From positions 640,561 to 704,560 of the forward strand of contig NZ_JH109153.1 in NCBI RefSeq assembly GCF_000190755.2: a DNA stretch of 64,000 nt. The letters run 5' to 3'. Numbering within the stretch: the first letter of the stretch is position 1; the number at the start of each line of letters is the position of its first letter. Positions 1 to 8,495 of the stretch are shown here, piece by piece. Under the pieces are notes generated by a model. The model was given only the letters and a program-made list of their open reading frames with translations, was not told the DNA's origin and did not search any database. This DNA is from Methylobacter tundripaludum SV96. GTDB taxonomy: Bacteria > Pseudomonadota > Gammaproteobacteria > Methylococcales > Methylomonadaceae. A program made the position numbers and the translations under genes.

Positions 1-750
1 AAAGGCCATGCGGAATCACTTTGCCTTCGCCGGCACTGGGAAAATCATGGTCCAGCGTATCCACCTGAGTCTGCGTATAGGTGTGGCCTTCGCGGGCAAA
101 ATTTCCGAGCAACTCTTTCTTCTTGGTGTCCATGCTGATGACCGGATCACCTGCATTCTGATACGCCGCCTTGAGTTTGGCAATATTTTGAAACTGCGCA
201 TCTCGGTCAGGGTGATTGCCCAGCGACTTTTTCTTACGCGCTTTACGCTGTCCTAAGCCGTGCTTTTTCAATAGCTTGCGAACCGTGTGCCGACTCGCTG
301 GCGACCCCATTTCAGCCAGTCGTCGGCTGATCTCGCTCCGCGACAAGTTCGTCCATAACACGCCTTCACGCATCGGATCGCCCGCTGTGAATTCGCCAAG
401 CAGTTTGAGAAAGTTGCTTTCCAGCGACTCACTTTGCCCGTTTATGCCTTTCCGTCCGCCCCTTTTTTTCGGATCCGGTTGGGTGCGGGATCCTCCGCTA
501 CATCCAATTCGGACAATCCACGTCGCACCGTTTTGGGATCAATGCCAAACAGACCGGACACATATTCAATGCCACCATGCCCTAACTTGACTGACTCAAT
601 CGCCGCATAACTTCGCTTATCTTTTTCTGACAGCCTCGCAAACAACCGTTGCATTTTTAGTTCAATGTCCTTTGGGTATGCTGTCACTCTATAACTTTTT
701 TCAGTGTGAATTTTCCAGTAATTATCACTTAACTGGTTTCGGTATGCCAA
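1..750 (-). mobile_element. ISAzo13-family insertion sequence, partial and frameshifted
   Basis: The minus strand encodes a transposase resembling the ISAzo13 group. An N-terminal part lies at 442-750, and the continuation in the -1 frame runs from about 470 down to the window edge, reading EFTAGDPMREGVLW and then VISMDTKKKELLGNF. The two parts meet at a run of seven A residues (minus strand, 463-469). The rest of the transposase and one end of the element lie outside the window, so terminal repeats could not be paired. Whether the frame break is programmed slippage on A7 or simple decay cannot be told from one copy. Family assignment is from remembered motifs, with moderate certainty. Confidence 0.75.
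442..750 (-). CDS. ISAzo13-type transposase, N-terminal frame
   Basis: This is a 102-residue reading frame giving the N-terminal DNA-binding part of the transposase. It contains LSEKDKRSYAAIESVKLGHG and then the helix-turn-helix-like GIDPKTVRRGLSEL, which precede a basic RIRKKG stretch. It ends in TAA at 442 shortly after the A7 run, while the downstream transposase sequence continues in the -1 frame (GGRKGINGQSESLESNFLKL). The true start may be later than the first ATG, because the first 30 or so residues are not typical. Seven consecutive A residues are a good slip site, so a fusion product by -1 slippage is possible, but an inactivating indel explains the sequence equally well. Confidence 0.6.
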   Translation of the reverse strand: MAYRNQLSDNYWKIHTEKSYRVTAYPKDIELKMQRLFARLSEKDKRSYAAIESVKLGHGGIEYVSGLFGIDPKTVRRGLSELDVAEDPAPNRIRKKGADGKA

Positions 751-880
751 CTCGATTTCGGGAAGTAATAGTTAGCCATATCCTTACCACATTATTAACA
801 ATGAACCTTAAGCACCCAAAACTTGACTAACCTCGGCCTTTTATCGGCAAGATAAGAGCAGTCCCAATAATCTTTAATAC

Positions 881-1510
881 TTATAACTTGGCTTTAACGA
901 TTTGATAAACTTCTTCTGCGGCCGCATCAGCGCCATTCAAAATCGTTTCCAGCTCCGCTAATTTCGCATCGGCAAAGGCTTTGTCTTTAAGCCCTCCTGC
1001 ATTAATGTAAACATTTAACGCTGCACTTTTTAGTGCGCCGTAAGCCGCCATGACCGCAACACCTGCATCACTAATCACCCCTATATTACCTTTTTCTGCG
1101 GCAATTCTGCTCAATGCAATAGCTTCTGCACAAGCGTTTGCGCATGCCAAAGGAACCACTGTGGCTTCCTTTAGTGCTGATTGAATAGCTTCGCCACGCA
1201 CTGCCTTTTCTTCATCAGAATCTTTTGGTAAACCATAGGTCGCCATTAATCGATCAAAGACTTCGACGTCGGCTTTGATCATACCTGTCAGCGTTTCACG
1301 CAATGCTTCTGACTTTTCCAGTAATGACTGCATTTCAACTTCAACTTCAGCGTACTTAGGTTTACCTATGGTCAAATTGCAAACCATACTGATTAAAGCG
1401 GCGGCTTGCGCTCCCATTACCGCTGCCGTGCTACCACCGCCAGGCGTGGGCGCCTTGCTGGCCAATTCATCAATAAAGGCTTGAACTGATTTATCTTTTA
1501 TTTCATTCAT
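881..1510 (-). CDS. fchA: FchA/FTCD-type methenyltetrahydrofolate cyclohydrolase
   Basis: This 209-residue protein belongs to the formiminotransferase-cyclodeaminase family as a stand-alone cyclodeaminase domain. The N-terminus carries the family signature (SKAPTPGGGSTAAVMGAQAA, about residues 18-37), followed by an all-helical body and the conserved VPLACANACAEA region. In methylotrophs such proteins act as methenyl-H4folate cyclohydrolase (FchA), interconverting methenyl- and formyl-H4F in cytoplasmic C1 metabolism; in other bacteria they may instead be formimidoyl-H4F cyclodeaminases. I chose ATG 1510 over 1528 because GAAGAG stands at a suitable distance upstream and the family begins close to this residue. 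It is isolated, with the IS remnant on one side and a long non-coding stretch on the other. Family sure, exact reaction inferred. Confidence 0.82.
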   Translation of the reverse strand: MNEIKDKSVQAFIDELASKAPTPGGGSTAAVMGAQAAALISMVCNLTIGKPKYAEVEVEMQSLLEKSEALRETLTGMIKADVEVFDRLMATYGLPKDSDEEKAVRGEAIQSALKEATVVPLACANACAEAIALSRIAAEKGNIGVISDAGVAVMAAYGALKSAALNVYINAGGLKDKAFADAKLAELETILNGADAAAEEVYQIVKAKL

Positions 1511-1858
1511 GGTGTAACGTCTCTTCAATGTAGTCAGCTATAGTAAAATTTTGTAAAAAGAGCAAGAACTCTCGAAATAGAAGCTTTGCCTGCATAGCAA
1601 TAAAAGCCTAACCTCGAAGATATTCACGGTATAAAGAAGCATGCTTATCGCACACAGATTAAGTCAACGACATTATAACGAACCGCAACTGAACGCTTTA
1701 ACAGAACTCCACTTGAATCCACGCCATCGCGACGGTTTGAATAATCGTAATAGCACAACCCGGTAACAACTCCGAACACCGAGACCCACGCTACATGAGC
1801 CAACCGACGAAGCCGCAAAATATTTAATTCTGCGTAACAATACGCAGATAATCCCTAT

Positions 1859-1981
1859 ATGTTTGTTTATTATTATAATTGTTTAGAATACGTTATAACA
1901 CAAAACCGCCAAACTCAAGATGATCAGCCCCCTCCTAGTGCTGAGTCTGTAAGCGGCCTCTACTCATCATACGCCGCTTAA
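1859..1981 (+). CDS. possible 40-residue small ORF ahead of a terminator
   Basis: An ATG at 1859 opens 40 codons ending in TAA at 1981, seven bases before a clean intrinsic terminator. The peptide starts MFVYYYNCLEYV and ends rich in Ser, Pro and Ala. No good ribosome binding site precedes it, and I recognise no family. The terminator shows that some transcript probably ends here; it may be a small RNA rather than a coding mRNA. The rest of the stretch 1529-2300 holds nothing else I can support. Confidence 0.2.
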   Translation: MFVYYYNCLEYVITQNRQTQDDQPPPSAESVSGLYSSYAA

Positions 1982-1987
1982 CTTATT

Positions 1988-2028
1988 ACCTCCCTGCCGT
2001 CCACACAAGGTGCTGGGAGGTTTTTTTT
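1988..2028 (+). terminator. intrinsic terminator, plus strand
   Basis: The 7-bp stem ACCTCCC (1988-1994) pairs with GGGAGGT (2015-2021) over a 20-base loop and is followed by eight T residues. No recognised plus-strand gene lies upstream, so it implies a small transcript in 1.6-1.98 kb. Its T-run and trailing GCC resemble the terminator at 22096-22130. Confidence 0.65.
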
Positions 2029-2300
2029 GCCGACCTTATGCACTGGCATAATGAGCAATGCAGCCGAAAAATACCCCTCAATACAAATCAGCTTCAATCA
2101 TACTTAATATCGAAATAACCAATGTATAACCCACACACTATTACCGGCCAAAATCTCAATGCCGCATTGCCGTTTTTATCCATACCCAGCATATCCAATA
2201 GGCAGCATATTGCCGCTCAAGTTACAAAACAAGCCTTTTACAACACCGAGACAGAACCATAAGATCAATAAGCAACTGAAATAAATATTAAATATATTTA

Positions 2301-2317
2301 TGGCTAAATTATTGCAT
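2301..2317 (+). promoter_or_regulatory. sigma-54 promoter of the YcgR-type PilZ gene
   Basis: TGGC at 2301-2304 and TTGCAT at 2312-2317 place GG and GC exactly ten bases apart, the sigma-54 signature, with a good match to TGGC-N8-TTGCA. Transcription would begin near 2328, upstream of the ATG at 2365 but downstream of the earlier in-frame ATG at 2323, so the site also decides the start of the following gene. Confidence 0.65.
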
Positions 2318-2364
2318 AGATAATGACAGCAATTCACTTTATCAAATATATGACGGGGAACACA

Positions 2365-3129
2365 ATGCTGACATATCAAACCAATCATGCCGAACCGCAT
2401 TACAAATGCATCCCTGAACCCACAATTATAGGCAACACATATAATAACTACACTATTGCCAATCAGGGCGACATCAGAAAAAAATTAAACCACCTGCTCA
2501 GCAAAAATGTCTTGCTATCCATAAAAGTTCCTGGAAAATTCGCAACAAGCACACTTTTAACGACAATTACCTGTATAGAAGGCGATCATATTTTTCTGGG
2601 TGGATTCCAAAACGAACGATTTAATAAAGACTTACTCATGCAAAGCACCGTGGCGGTCTCTGCTAATTTTGAGGGCATAGCCGTTAACTTTATATTAAGC
2701 GACTTTAATGGGCACGACATCGATGCCACATTCAACCTAAAAGCGCCCCTCCCCCAAAGCATGGAGTGGGTGCAACGAAGAGATGCTCGCCGAGTAAAAG
2801 TACCCATCAACATCCCCGTTAAAATTCAGTATAAAAATCAAGCCGAATATTTTAACGTAACCGATATTAGTGTTACCGGTTTATCCTATATCAATCAATT
2901 TGAAAATCAGCAGCCTACAATTATTGGCGGCCTGCATACAGACTGTAACATTGTCCTGCCGGATAAAAGCATACTCCTTGCCTGCCTGGAAATAGTCAAC
3001 AACATAACCATTCCCCTCAAGCACTCCAAGCAAGTAAACCGTGTTGGCTGTGAAATAAAGCAAGCCTCATACCGGCTTGATACGGCATTGCAGCGCCTTA
3101 TCAATCAAATCGACTTCCATTACCAATAA
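2365..3129 (+). CDS. YcgR-type PilZ protein, c-di-GMP flagellar brake
   Basis: This 254-residue cytosolic protein has two domains. Residues of about 25-125 resemble the YcgR N-terminal domain, and a PilZ domain follows from about residue 135. The PilZ signatures are visible: RRDARR (the RxxxR c-di-GMP-binding turn) and DISVTGLSY (the D/NxSxxG motif). YcgR proteins bind the flagellar motor when c-di-GMP is high and slow swimming. The start at 2365 is preferred because GGGGA lies just upstream and because the sigma-54 site at 2301-2317 would start transcription after the earlier ATG at 2323. It is convergent with waaA and stands alone, but sigma-54 control links it to the flagellar genes at 7-18 kb. 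The family call is firm; the brake role is inferred from domain order. Confidence 0.8.
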   Translation: MLTYQTNHAEPHYKCIPEPTIIGNTYNNYTIANQGDIRKKLNHLLSKNVLLSIKVPGKFATSTLLTTITCIEGDHIFLGGFQNERFNKDLLMQSTVAVSANFEGIAVNFILSDFNGHDIDATFNLKAPLPQSMEWVQRRDARRVKVPINIPVKIQYKNQAEYFNVTDISVTGLSYINQFENQQPTIIGGLHTDCNIVLPDKSILLACLEIVNNITIPLKHSKQVNRVGCEIKQASYRLDTALQRLINQIDFHYQ

Positions 3130-3262
3130 AGGTTTATCTGTATTGGGCAATGCTTTTCCGCGACATTATGCAGAGCGATTGATCGAGCCGGGTGCAATAT
3201 ATAAGCCTTATGCCGACACAACATGACGCATGAGCAATCAAGAGGGGAGACATGAACTAAAA

Positions 3263-4522
3263 TCAAATATCCTGGCTAAGCATGTCAAAAATCCTAGCGG
3301 CGGCACCTTGGTTCTGCTGGACAAAAGCCTTACCCTTTTCAGCTAACGATTGCCTATATGCAGAATCCGCATATAGGGCAACAATCGCATTGATTATCTC
3401 GCTTTCACCCTGACATTGTATTGCGGCATCTCGCCGCAACACTCCTTCGGCTATTTCCTTAAAATTCGCCATGTACGGGCCAAACAAAACCGGAGTTCCG
3501 ACGGCGGCAGCCTCAAGTATATTATGCCCCCCAACGGGCACCATGCTGCCGCCGACAAACGCCACATCGGAGGACGCATAAAGCACCTTTAACTCACCCA
3601 TAGTATCGGCCAGATAAACATCAGCATACTGATGACAAATTTCGCCGGATGTACGCATCACCACAGCCAACTGATTCTGTTCACACAGTTTTTTTACCTC
3701 ACCAAAACGTTCAGGGTGTCTTGGCACTATAACCAGCAATAATTCAGGAATGTTCTGCTTTATTTTTTTATAGATTTCAAGGAATATTGCCTCTTCATCT
3801 TTGTGGGTACTGGCAATCAGCCAAACAAACCGACCGCCAAACAAATCGGCTTTTAGCTGCAAACCTTGCCCAATAATTTCACTGGAAACCTCAACATCAA
3901 ATTTTATATTGCCTAGCGTTTTGACTGTTTCGGTTTTCGCACCAATAGTGGCAAACCGGTTGGCATCATCCTGGGTTTGCGCTGCAATCAATTTGACATG
4001 AGCCAAAGCCGGGTAAATAAGAGCTGGAATTTTTTGATAGCCACTTGCCGATTTTTCCGATAAGCGGGCATTGATAATGTACAAAGGAATTTCATTTTTA
4101 CCGCAACAGGCAAAAAGATTAGGCCAAATCTCAGTTTCCATGATGACGGCTATTCTAGGCTTAAAACACCGTATAAACCGACCGACTGCACAGGGTATGT
4201 CATACGGCAAATAGACATGTTCCACGCTTTCTTGCATTACCGCTTTAACCCGAGCCGACCCTGTAGGCGTTGTGGTCGTAATTAATAACGTTGCGTCGGG
4301 GTACTGCCGCTGTATTTTCTTGGCTAGCGGAAATAAAGCTTCGACTTCTCCCACGGAAACCGCATGAAACCAAATAACATTCCGGGGGAATTCTTTACTA
4401 TAGAGGGCGAATCGCTCGCTCCATCTGTGTCGATATGCGGGCGCTTTGATGCTTCGCCAGATCAGGCGAAGCAATATGAAAGGGATTAATAGATAAAAAA
4501 GGCAGGAGTAAAAAGCTCGCAT
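3263..4522 (-). CDS. waaA: WaaA (KdtA) Kdo transferase
   Basis: This 419-residue inner-membrane-anchored glycosyltransferase adds Kdo residues from CMP-Kdo to lipid IVA in lipopolysaccharide core synthesis. An N-terminal hydrophobic anchor (FYSCLFYLLIPFILL, residues 3-17) is followed by the Kdo-transferase N domain with WFHAVSVGE and the METEIWPNLF motif, then a GT-B C domain with FVGGSMVPVGGHNILE and GTPVLFGP. Length and motif order match the family. The ATG at 4522 is chosen over the TTG two codons earlier because the family begins at this Met followed by the anchor. It is downstream of rplI on the same strand and convergent with the PilZ gene. Confidence 0.95.
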   Translation of the reverse strand: MRAFYSCLFYLLIPFILLRLIWRSIKAPAYRHRWSERFALYSKEFPRNVIWFHAVSVGEVEALFPLAKKIQRQYPDATLLITTTTPTGSARVKAVMQESVEHVYLPYDIPCAVGRFIRCFKPRIAVIMETEIWPNLFACCGKNEIPLYIINARLSEKSASGYQKIPALIYPALAHVKLIAAQTQDDANRFATIGAKTETVKTLGNIKFDVEVSSEIIGQGLQLKADLFGGRFVWLIASTHKDEEAIFLEIYKKIKQNIPELLLVIVPRHPERFGEVKKLCEQNQLAVVMRTSGEICHQYADVYLADTMGELKVLYASSDVAFVGGSMVPVGGHNILEAAAVGTPVLFGPYMANFKEIAEGVLRRDAAIQCQGESEIINAIVALYADSAYRQSLAEKGKAFVQQNQGAAARIFDMLSQDI

Positions 4523-4600
4523 AGCCAAAAAGTTAAGGTTTCAGGGAGGATTTTACTCACCCCCTTCAACCTCTTACCTTTTTACCTTGTACCTAAATTA

Positions 4601-5050
4601 TTAGGCTTCAGCAGCAATTTTAATAGGCATCTTTACAACGACATCGGTATGGCAATTAATGTCGATCTGATATTCGCCGATTTGACGAATAACACCTTGA
4701 GGCAGGCGAATTTCATGCTTTTCAACTGAAACGCCTGCTTCGGTAATAGCGTCAGCAATATTTTGCGTACCTATTGAACCGAACAACTTACCTTCATCGC
4801 CAGCCTTATGAGTAATAACAACTTGCAGCTTACCCAATGCATTGGCACGCGCTTGAGCTGCACTCAGCTTTTCAGCTGCCGCTTTCTCAAGTTCTGCGCG
4901 ACGCGCTTCAAATTCAGCAATTTTAGTAGCTGTTGCAGCAACAGCCTTACCGTACGGAACAAGATAGTTTCTGCCATAACCTGATTTAATGACGACTTTA
5001 TCGCCCAGGTTACCCAAATTTGCTATCTTTTCAAGAAGAATAACTTCCAT
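4601..5050 (-). CDS. rplI: 50S ribosomal protein L9
   Basis: This 149-residue protein is L9, which binds 23S rRNA at the base of the L1 stalk. The N-terminal signature [19 protein letters not shown] and the [13 protein letters not shown] motif are typical; a long connecting helix rich in Ala, Glu and Lys (about 45-75) leads into the C-terminal rRNA-binding domain. It is the last gene of the rpsF-rpsR-DUF2232-rplI run and probably shares the rpsF promoter. Confidence 0.97.
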   Translation of the reverse strand: MEVILLEKIANLGNLGDKVVIKSGYGRNYLVPYGKAVAATATKIAEFEARRAELEKAAAEKLSAAQARANALGKLQVVITHKAGDEGKLFGSIGTQNIADAITEAGVSVEKHEIRLPQGVIRQIGEYQIDINCHTDVVVKMPIKIAAEA

Positions 5051-5098
5051 CTTTTATTACCTCATTATCGGATTTTATCCGGCTATTTTTTTACGCCA

Positions 5099-5992
5099 TT
5101 AAGGCGTTTGTTGATTCGAAATTTTATTTCGTAAGTTCATCCACGCATCACTCAGCCCAACTAAAGCAACAGGCAGCATGGCATGGGGTATCAAAAACAA
5201 TGTCACATAAAACATCGGCACTATAAATCGCCCCATTTTCATCGCGGCAAATACGGTATGCAATACTGCCGTTCCGATAAATGTGTACAGCACAAACAGC
5301 AAAATAGCGATATTCCACGATACCTCAGAAATCACACCGGAACTTAATGATGCAATAACTACCACTACAATACTGCCTATTGCCAACCTTGGGTGCGTAT
5401 TCAATGACAAAAATTCTTGCCTGAAGCCACCGGGATTATAGAGCAACGCCTGCCACCATCGCCCCAGAAACAGGCCAAACAGCAGACCAAACACTGACGC
5501 AGCGGCAACTATTCCAGTCATGTAATGGGAAAGCAAAGTCAATGTATGCTGAATATCTTCAACAGGGGCATTCGGAGGCACCATTTGCGAAAGTATATTC
5601 TTCCACATCGTTGCTAACTCGGCATTATAGAGATAAAAACCGACTACCCCCAGAACACCAATCAACACCGCAACTTCAACGGCCAGAGATAAATACCGCC
5701 CTTCCCTTAATATGATTGAAATCAACCAGACCGGAACCCACAACACCACCCCATAAAGCAATACAAACTGATAATTACCTAATAGGAAAAACCCCAATAC
5801 CCCTGCTACTGCAGTTGAACATGCCAAAACGATTAAGCCCTCAATAGCCCCCCGCCTTAAAGTGACGAGAGCAACAGAGGCTGAACTTACTATACTCACC
5901 GGGGGCATGATCAGCGACACTAATGCGAGAGTGGAAGCCACTATCATGGCCTGCATCCTCCCCCGCATAATGTACTCAGCTAAAAAGCCCAC
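5099..5992 (-). CDS. DUF2232 (YybS-like) membrane protein
   Basis: This 297-residue polytopic inner-membrane protein has about eight hydrophobic segments spread over its whole length. It belongs to the DUF2232/YybS group, which in many gammaproteobacteria sits between rpsR and rplI, as here. No catalytic motif is visible and the role is unknown. The GTG start at 5992 begins a sequence (GFLAEYIMRGRMQAM) that resembles family N-termini; an ATG eight codons later is the alternative. Conserved linkage to ribosomal protein genes suggests co-expression rather than a shared function. Confidence 0.82.
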   Translation of the reverse strand: MGFLAEYIMRGRMQAMIVASTLALVSLIMPPVSIVSSASVALVTLRRGAIEGLIVLACSTAVAGVLGFFLLGNYQFVLLYGVVLWVPVWLISIILREGRYLSLAVEVAVLIGVLGVVGFYLYNAELATMWKNILSQMVPPNAPVEDIQHTLTLLSHYMTGIVAAASVFGLLFGLFLGRWWQALLYNPGGFRQEFLSLNTHPRLAIGSIVVVVIASLSSGVISEVSWNIAILLFVLYTFIGTAVLHTVFAAMKMGRFIVPMFYVTLFLIPHAMLPVALVGLSDAWMNLRNKISNQQTP

Positions 5993-6007
5993 TGATCGTC
6001 CAGTATA

Positions 6008-6235
6008 TTATTTGTGAGCGTCGCAGAAAGGCAACAATGCGATAAAACGAGCGCGTTTAATTGCAACGCCTAACTGCCTTTGATACTTGGCGCTGGTTCC
6101 TGTAATGCGACTGGGAACAATTTTACCTGTTTCAGTAATGTAATCGCTCAACAAATCCAGATCCTTATAATCAATCTGTGTTCCACCTTCTGCACTGAAT
6201 CGGCAGAATTTTTTGCGTCTAATGTTACGTGCCAT
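6008..6235 (-). CDS. rpsR: 30S ribosomal protein S18
   Basis: S18 has 75 residues and forms a dimer with S6 on the platform of the small subunit. Typical features are the RRKKFCRF N-terminus, the [20 protein letters not shown] motif and the basic [14 protein letters not shown]-terminus. It follows rpsF after about 30 bases. No priB gene separates rpsF and rpsR, unlike in E. coli. Confidence 0.97.
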   Translation of the reverse strand: MARNIRRKKFCRFSAEGGTQIDYKDLDLLSDYITETGKIVPSRITGTSAKYQRQLGVAIKRARFIALLPFCDAHK

Positions 6236-6267
6236 AATAATTCTCGTAAATCCAAGTGTTAAAAGTT

Positions 6268-6726
6268 TTATTCAGAAGCGCTGGTATCAGCATCAAAGTC
6301 TTCGTCGATATCATCCAGATCAACGTCGTCATCGGCGCCTGCCGCTGCCACCGCTTCTCTGGCCGCCGCATCTTTAGCTCTTGATTCAGCCGCTTTATTT
6401 TCTTCAGCTGTTGATGTGGCAATGATAGATGCTTCAGTAATAGCTGCTTTTTGCAATAAAGTCATACTACGCAAAATGGCATCATTAAAACGAAAGCCGC
6501 TTTCCAACTCTTCCAAGGTAGCCTGATCGCACTCAACATTCATCAGCACATAATGCGCTTTATGAATTTTATTAATTGGATAAGCCAGATGTCTACGACC
6601 CCAGTCTTCCAAACGATGAATTTTACCGGATGCGGTTTCGATGGTTGATTTATAACGTTCAATCATCGCTGGTACCTGAGAACTCTGGTCAGGATGGACT
6701 AAAAAGACAATTTCATAATGTCGCAT
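6268..6726 (-). CDS. rpsF: 30S ribosomal protein S6
   Basis: This S6 of 152 residues is longer than the usual 95-135. Residues 1-100 form the S6 fold ([14 protein letters not shown], then [20 protein letters not shown]). The extension is Ala/Glu-rich and ends in a strongly acidic tail ([16 protein letters not shown]). In E. coli the S6 C-terminus is a substrate for RimK, which adds glutamates; a genome-encoded acidic tail may serve a similar purpose, which is inference. The ATG at 6726 has GAAAGGAAAAAAC upstream. A sigma-70-like promoter and a hairpin leader precede it. Confidence 0.96.
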   Translation of the reverse strand: MRHYEIVFLVHPDQSSQVPAMIERYKSTIETASGKIHRLEDWGRRHLAYPINKIHKAHYVLMNVECDQATLEELESGFRFNDAILRSMTLLQKAAITEASIIATSTAEENKAAESRAKDAAAREAVAAAGADDDVDLDDIDEDFDADTSASE

Positions 6727-6756
6727 GTTTTTTCCTTTCGGTTAAGCCTTCCACCT

Positions 6757-6796
6757 CTGTCTTATAAAGATGGTAAAGCAAGGAGGAGCCAGACAG
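6757..6796 (-). promoter_or_regulatory. hairpin in the rpsF leader
   Basis: In the rpsF 5' leader, CTGTCT (complement of 6791-6796) can pair with AGACAG (complement of 6757-6762) over a 28-base loop, and CCG follows before the start codon. S6:S18 autoregulatory leaders use a stem with an exposed CCG. I see the stem and the CCG but cannot confirm the full motif. Confidence 0.3.
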
Positions 6797-6812
6797 CCCC
6801 TAAGAACCGCGC

Positions 6813-6841
6813 ATTATAGATGGTTTTTTAGCTATTGAAAA
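6813..6841 (-). promoter_or_regulatory. sigma-70 promoter of the rpsF operon
   Basis: On the minus strand TTTTCA (6836-6841) and a consensus TATAAT (6813-6818) are separated by 17 bases, about 90 bases before rpsF. The -35 box touches the end of the terminator-like hairpin after fliK. Confidence 0.6.
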
Positions 6842-6842
6842 G

Positions 6843-6867
6843 TATGACGTTCAGAAACAGCGTCATA
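6843..6867 (-). terminator. weak terminator-like hairpin after fliK
   Basis: TATGACG (6843-6849) and CGTCATA (6861-6867) form a 7-bp stem with an 11-base loop. On the minus strand it is followed by only a short T-rich stretch (CTTTTC). It lies between the end of the fli operon and the rpsF promoter. Confidence 0.35.
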
Positions 6868-6942
6868 GCCAGCATCAATCCAGACAAAACAGTTAACTAT
6901 TTCGGCACAGTAAGCGCCATATTAAAACTCGACGCGGTTAGC

Positions 6943-8466
6943 CTACGCGTAAATACTCAACAAGCCCTTGCTGACCACAGCCTGCCCGTTTGCGATTTCC
7001 TGCTCCACATCGTCAATTTCATCGACAGCGACAGTCGGCGCGCCCTGCCCCCGACCCTCAGCTGTTTGCGCAAAATTTTGCGATTGCGAACGGCCCTGAT
7101 CCGACGCAGAACCTTGGGAAATATTCACTTCCGCCAAATTGAGATGCTGGGCGCTCATCATTTCTCGCAACTTGGGAATTGAAGCCTCAAGCGTTTCTCT
7201 TACAGCCGCATGCTGCGCTGTAAACACAATAGTTGCCTGATCATCGGAAACATTAACGCGAACCGATATAGGCCCCAGATGAGGTGGATTCATCCTGATT
7301 TCTGCTGACGGTATTGCTCTGCTGTTCATCCACACAATCCGCTCCCCCAGATCCTTATTCCATTCCGGATGCGATAGCGGCTTGGTCATTGCAGGAACAT
7401 CTGATTTATTGTCAACAACAGGCCTATTAAGCTGAGTTATATCTGCTCCAACCCGAGGCAAAGCCTTCTCCCCCTCCACACTTAAAACCTGCGGATCAAC
7501 CCGCCCGGTCTTTTCAGTTTGCCCTGAATTCTCAACGTAATTTAAATTAAAACCCTGCTTATCCTGAACCGGCTGGCGGAAAACCGTTTCACTTTGTAGC
7601 GCATTCTCGGGAGCTTTCGCCGATTGATTCGACTTAGCATCCCCAGCCAATGGACTTGTAAAAGACGGCAAGCCACCCTCTTTAATTGCATCTGCAGGCG
7701 TCAAATTATTGGCTGTTTTTGCTTGCTCGGCTTGCATTACCGGAGGAAGGGTAATAGCTACCGCCAACACCCCTTCAGCTTCGCTATTATTTTCAACAAC
7801 CGCTATTTGAGCATCGCCTTGATCCTGCCTTTTATCAGGTTTATCATCTCGCTGCTCCAAAACCATTTGAACAGGAACATCCATTGCAACATCTTTCACG
7901 CGTTGCTCAGGCTCGGCGACCACATCTATCGCGTTTGGCTCGACCGGAACAGCCGCCGCAACGACATTTTTCATGTTTTGCTCAGCCGGAACAGCCGATG
8001 CAACCACATTTCCCATGCCTTGCTCAGCCGGAGCAGACATTGCAATCACATCTTTCATGTTTTGCTCAACCGCAGCAGCCTTTTCTCCAGCAGTCGTACC
8101 CATGGTAATGTATTTTAATGTGTCAGTTACCGCAGCCAAAGCGGCCTCATGATCAACATCGTCTTTTGTTTTGTATGACGGCGGCAAATCATTGCCTAAT
8201 AAAGCGGCAAAATCTTGCGTATCAACTTTGGTTGCGGTTGCCGGCAAACCGGTAACAATGACACCTTGTAAACCAGCAACATCCGGTGTCTGTAACGGCA
8301 ACGAATCGCCCGCTTTTATATTACTCAGCAACTCAACCTGCGCCATTAATGCGCCCGAGAAACCTTCGGAAATAACACCGCCATCAATCGAAGGCGGAGA
8401 CACACTTTCAACAGTACCACTGCTACTTGGCGCCAAAGATGATAAATTTGCACTTTCGATATTCAT
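6943..8466 (-). CDS. fliK: flagellar hook-length control protein FliK
   Basis: This protein of about 507 residues is FliK, the exported ruler that measures the hook and switches the flagellar export gate. The C-terminal domain (about 365-460) is recognisable: LGERIVWM, then the AEIRMNPPHLGPISVRV motif. The central region is low-complexity and contains degenerate tandem units of about 15 residues around VVASAVPAEQNMKNVV (about 138-185), followed by Gln- and Asp-rich sequence, which suits a ruler domain. The start at ATG 8466 follows TTGGAGA at a good distance; a TTG two codons upstream is the alternative. It is the last gene of the fliE-K operon. Confidence 0.88.
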   Translation of the reverse strand: MNIESANLSSLAPSSSGTVESVSPPSIDGGVISEGFSGALMAQVELLSNIKAGDSLPLQTPDVAGLQGVIVTGLPATATKVDTQDFAALLGNDLPPSYKTKDDVDHEAALAAVTDTLKYITMGTTAGEKAAAVEQNMKDVIAMSAPAEQGMGNVVASAVPAEQNMKNVVAAAVPVEPNAIDVVAEPEQRVKDVAMDVPVQMVLEQRDDKPDKRQDQGDAQIAVVENNSEAEGVLAVAITLPPVMQAEQAKTANNLTPADAIKEGGLPSFTSPLAGDAKSNQSAKAPENALQSETVFRQPVQDKQGFNLNYVENSGQTEKTGRVDPQVLSVEGEKALPRVGADITQLNRPVVDNKSDVPAMTKPLSHPEWNKDLGERIVWMNSRAIPSAEIRMNPPHLGPISVRVNVSDDQATIVFTAQHAAVRETLEASIPKLREMMSAQHLNLAEVNISQGSASDQGRSQSQNFAQTAEGRGQGAPTVAVDEIDDVEQEIANGQAVVSKGLLSIYA

Positions 8467-8495
8467 ACTCAATTCTCCAAGGATCCCACACAGTA

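Noticed and set aside
7624-8118. 164-codon plus-strand frame opposite fliK
   Set aside because: It mirrors the low-complexity repeats of fliK and has no ribosome site or family likeness.
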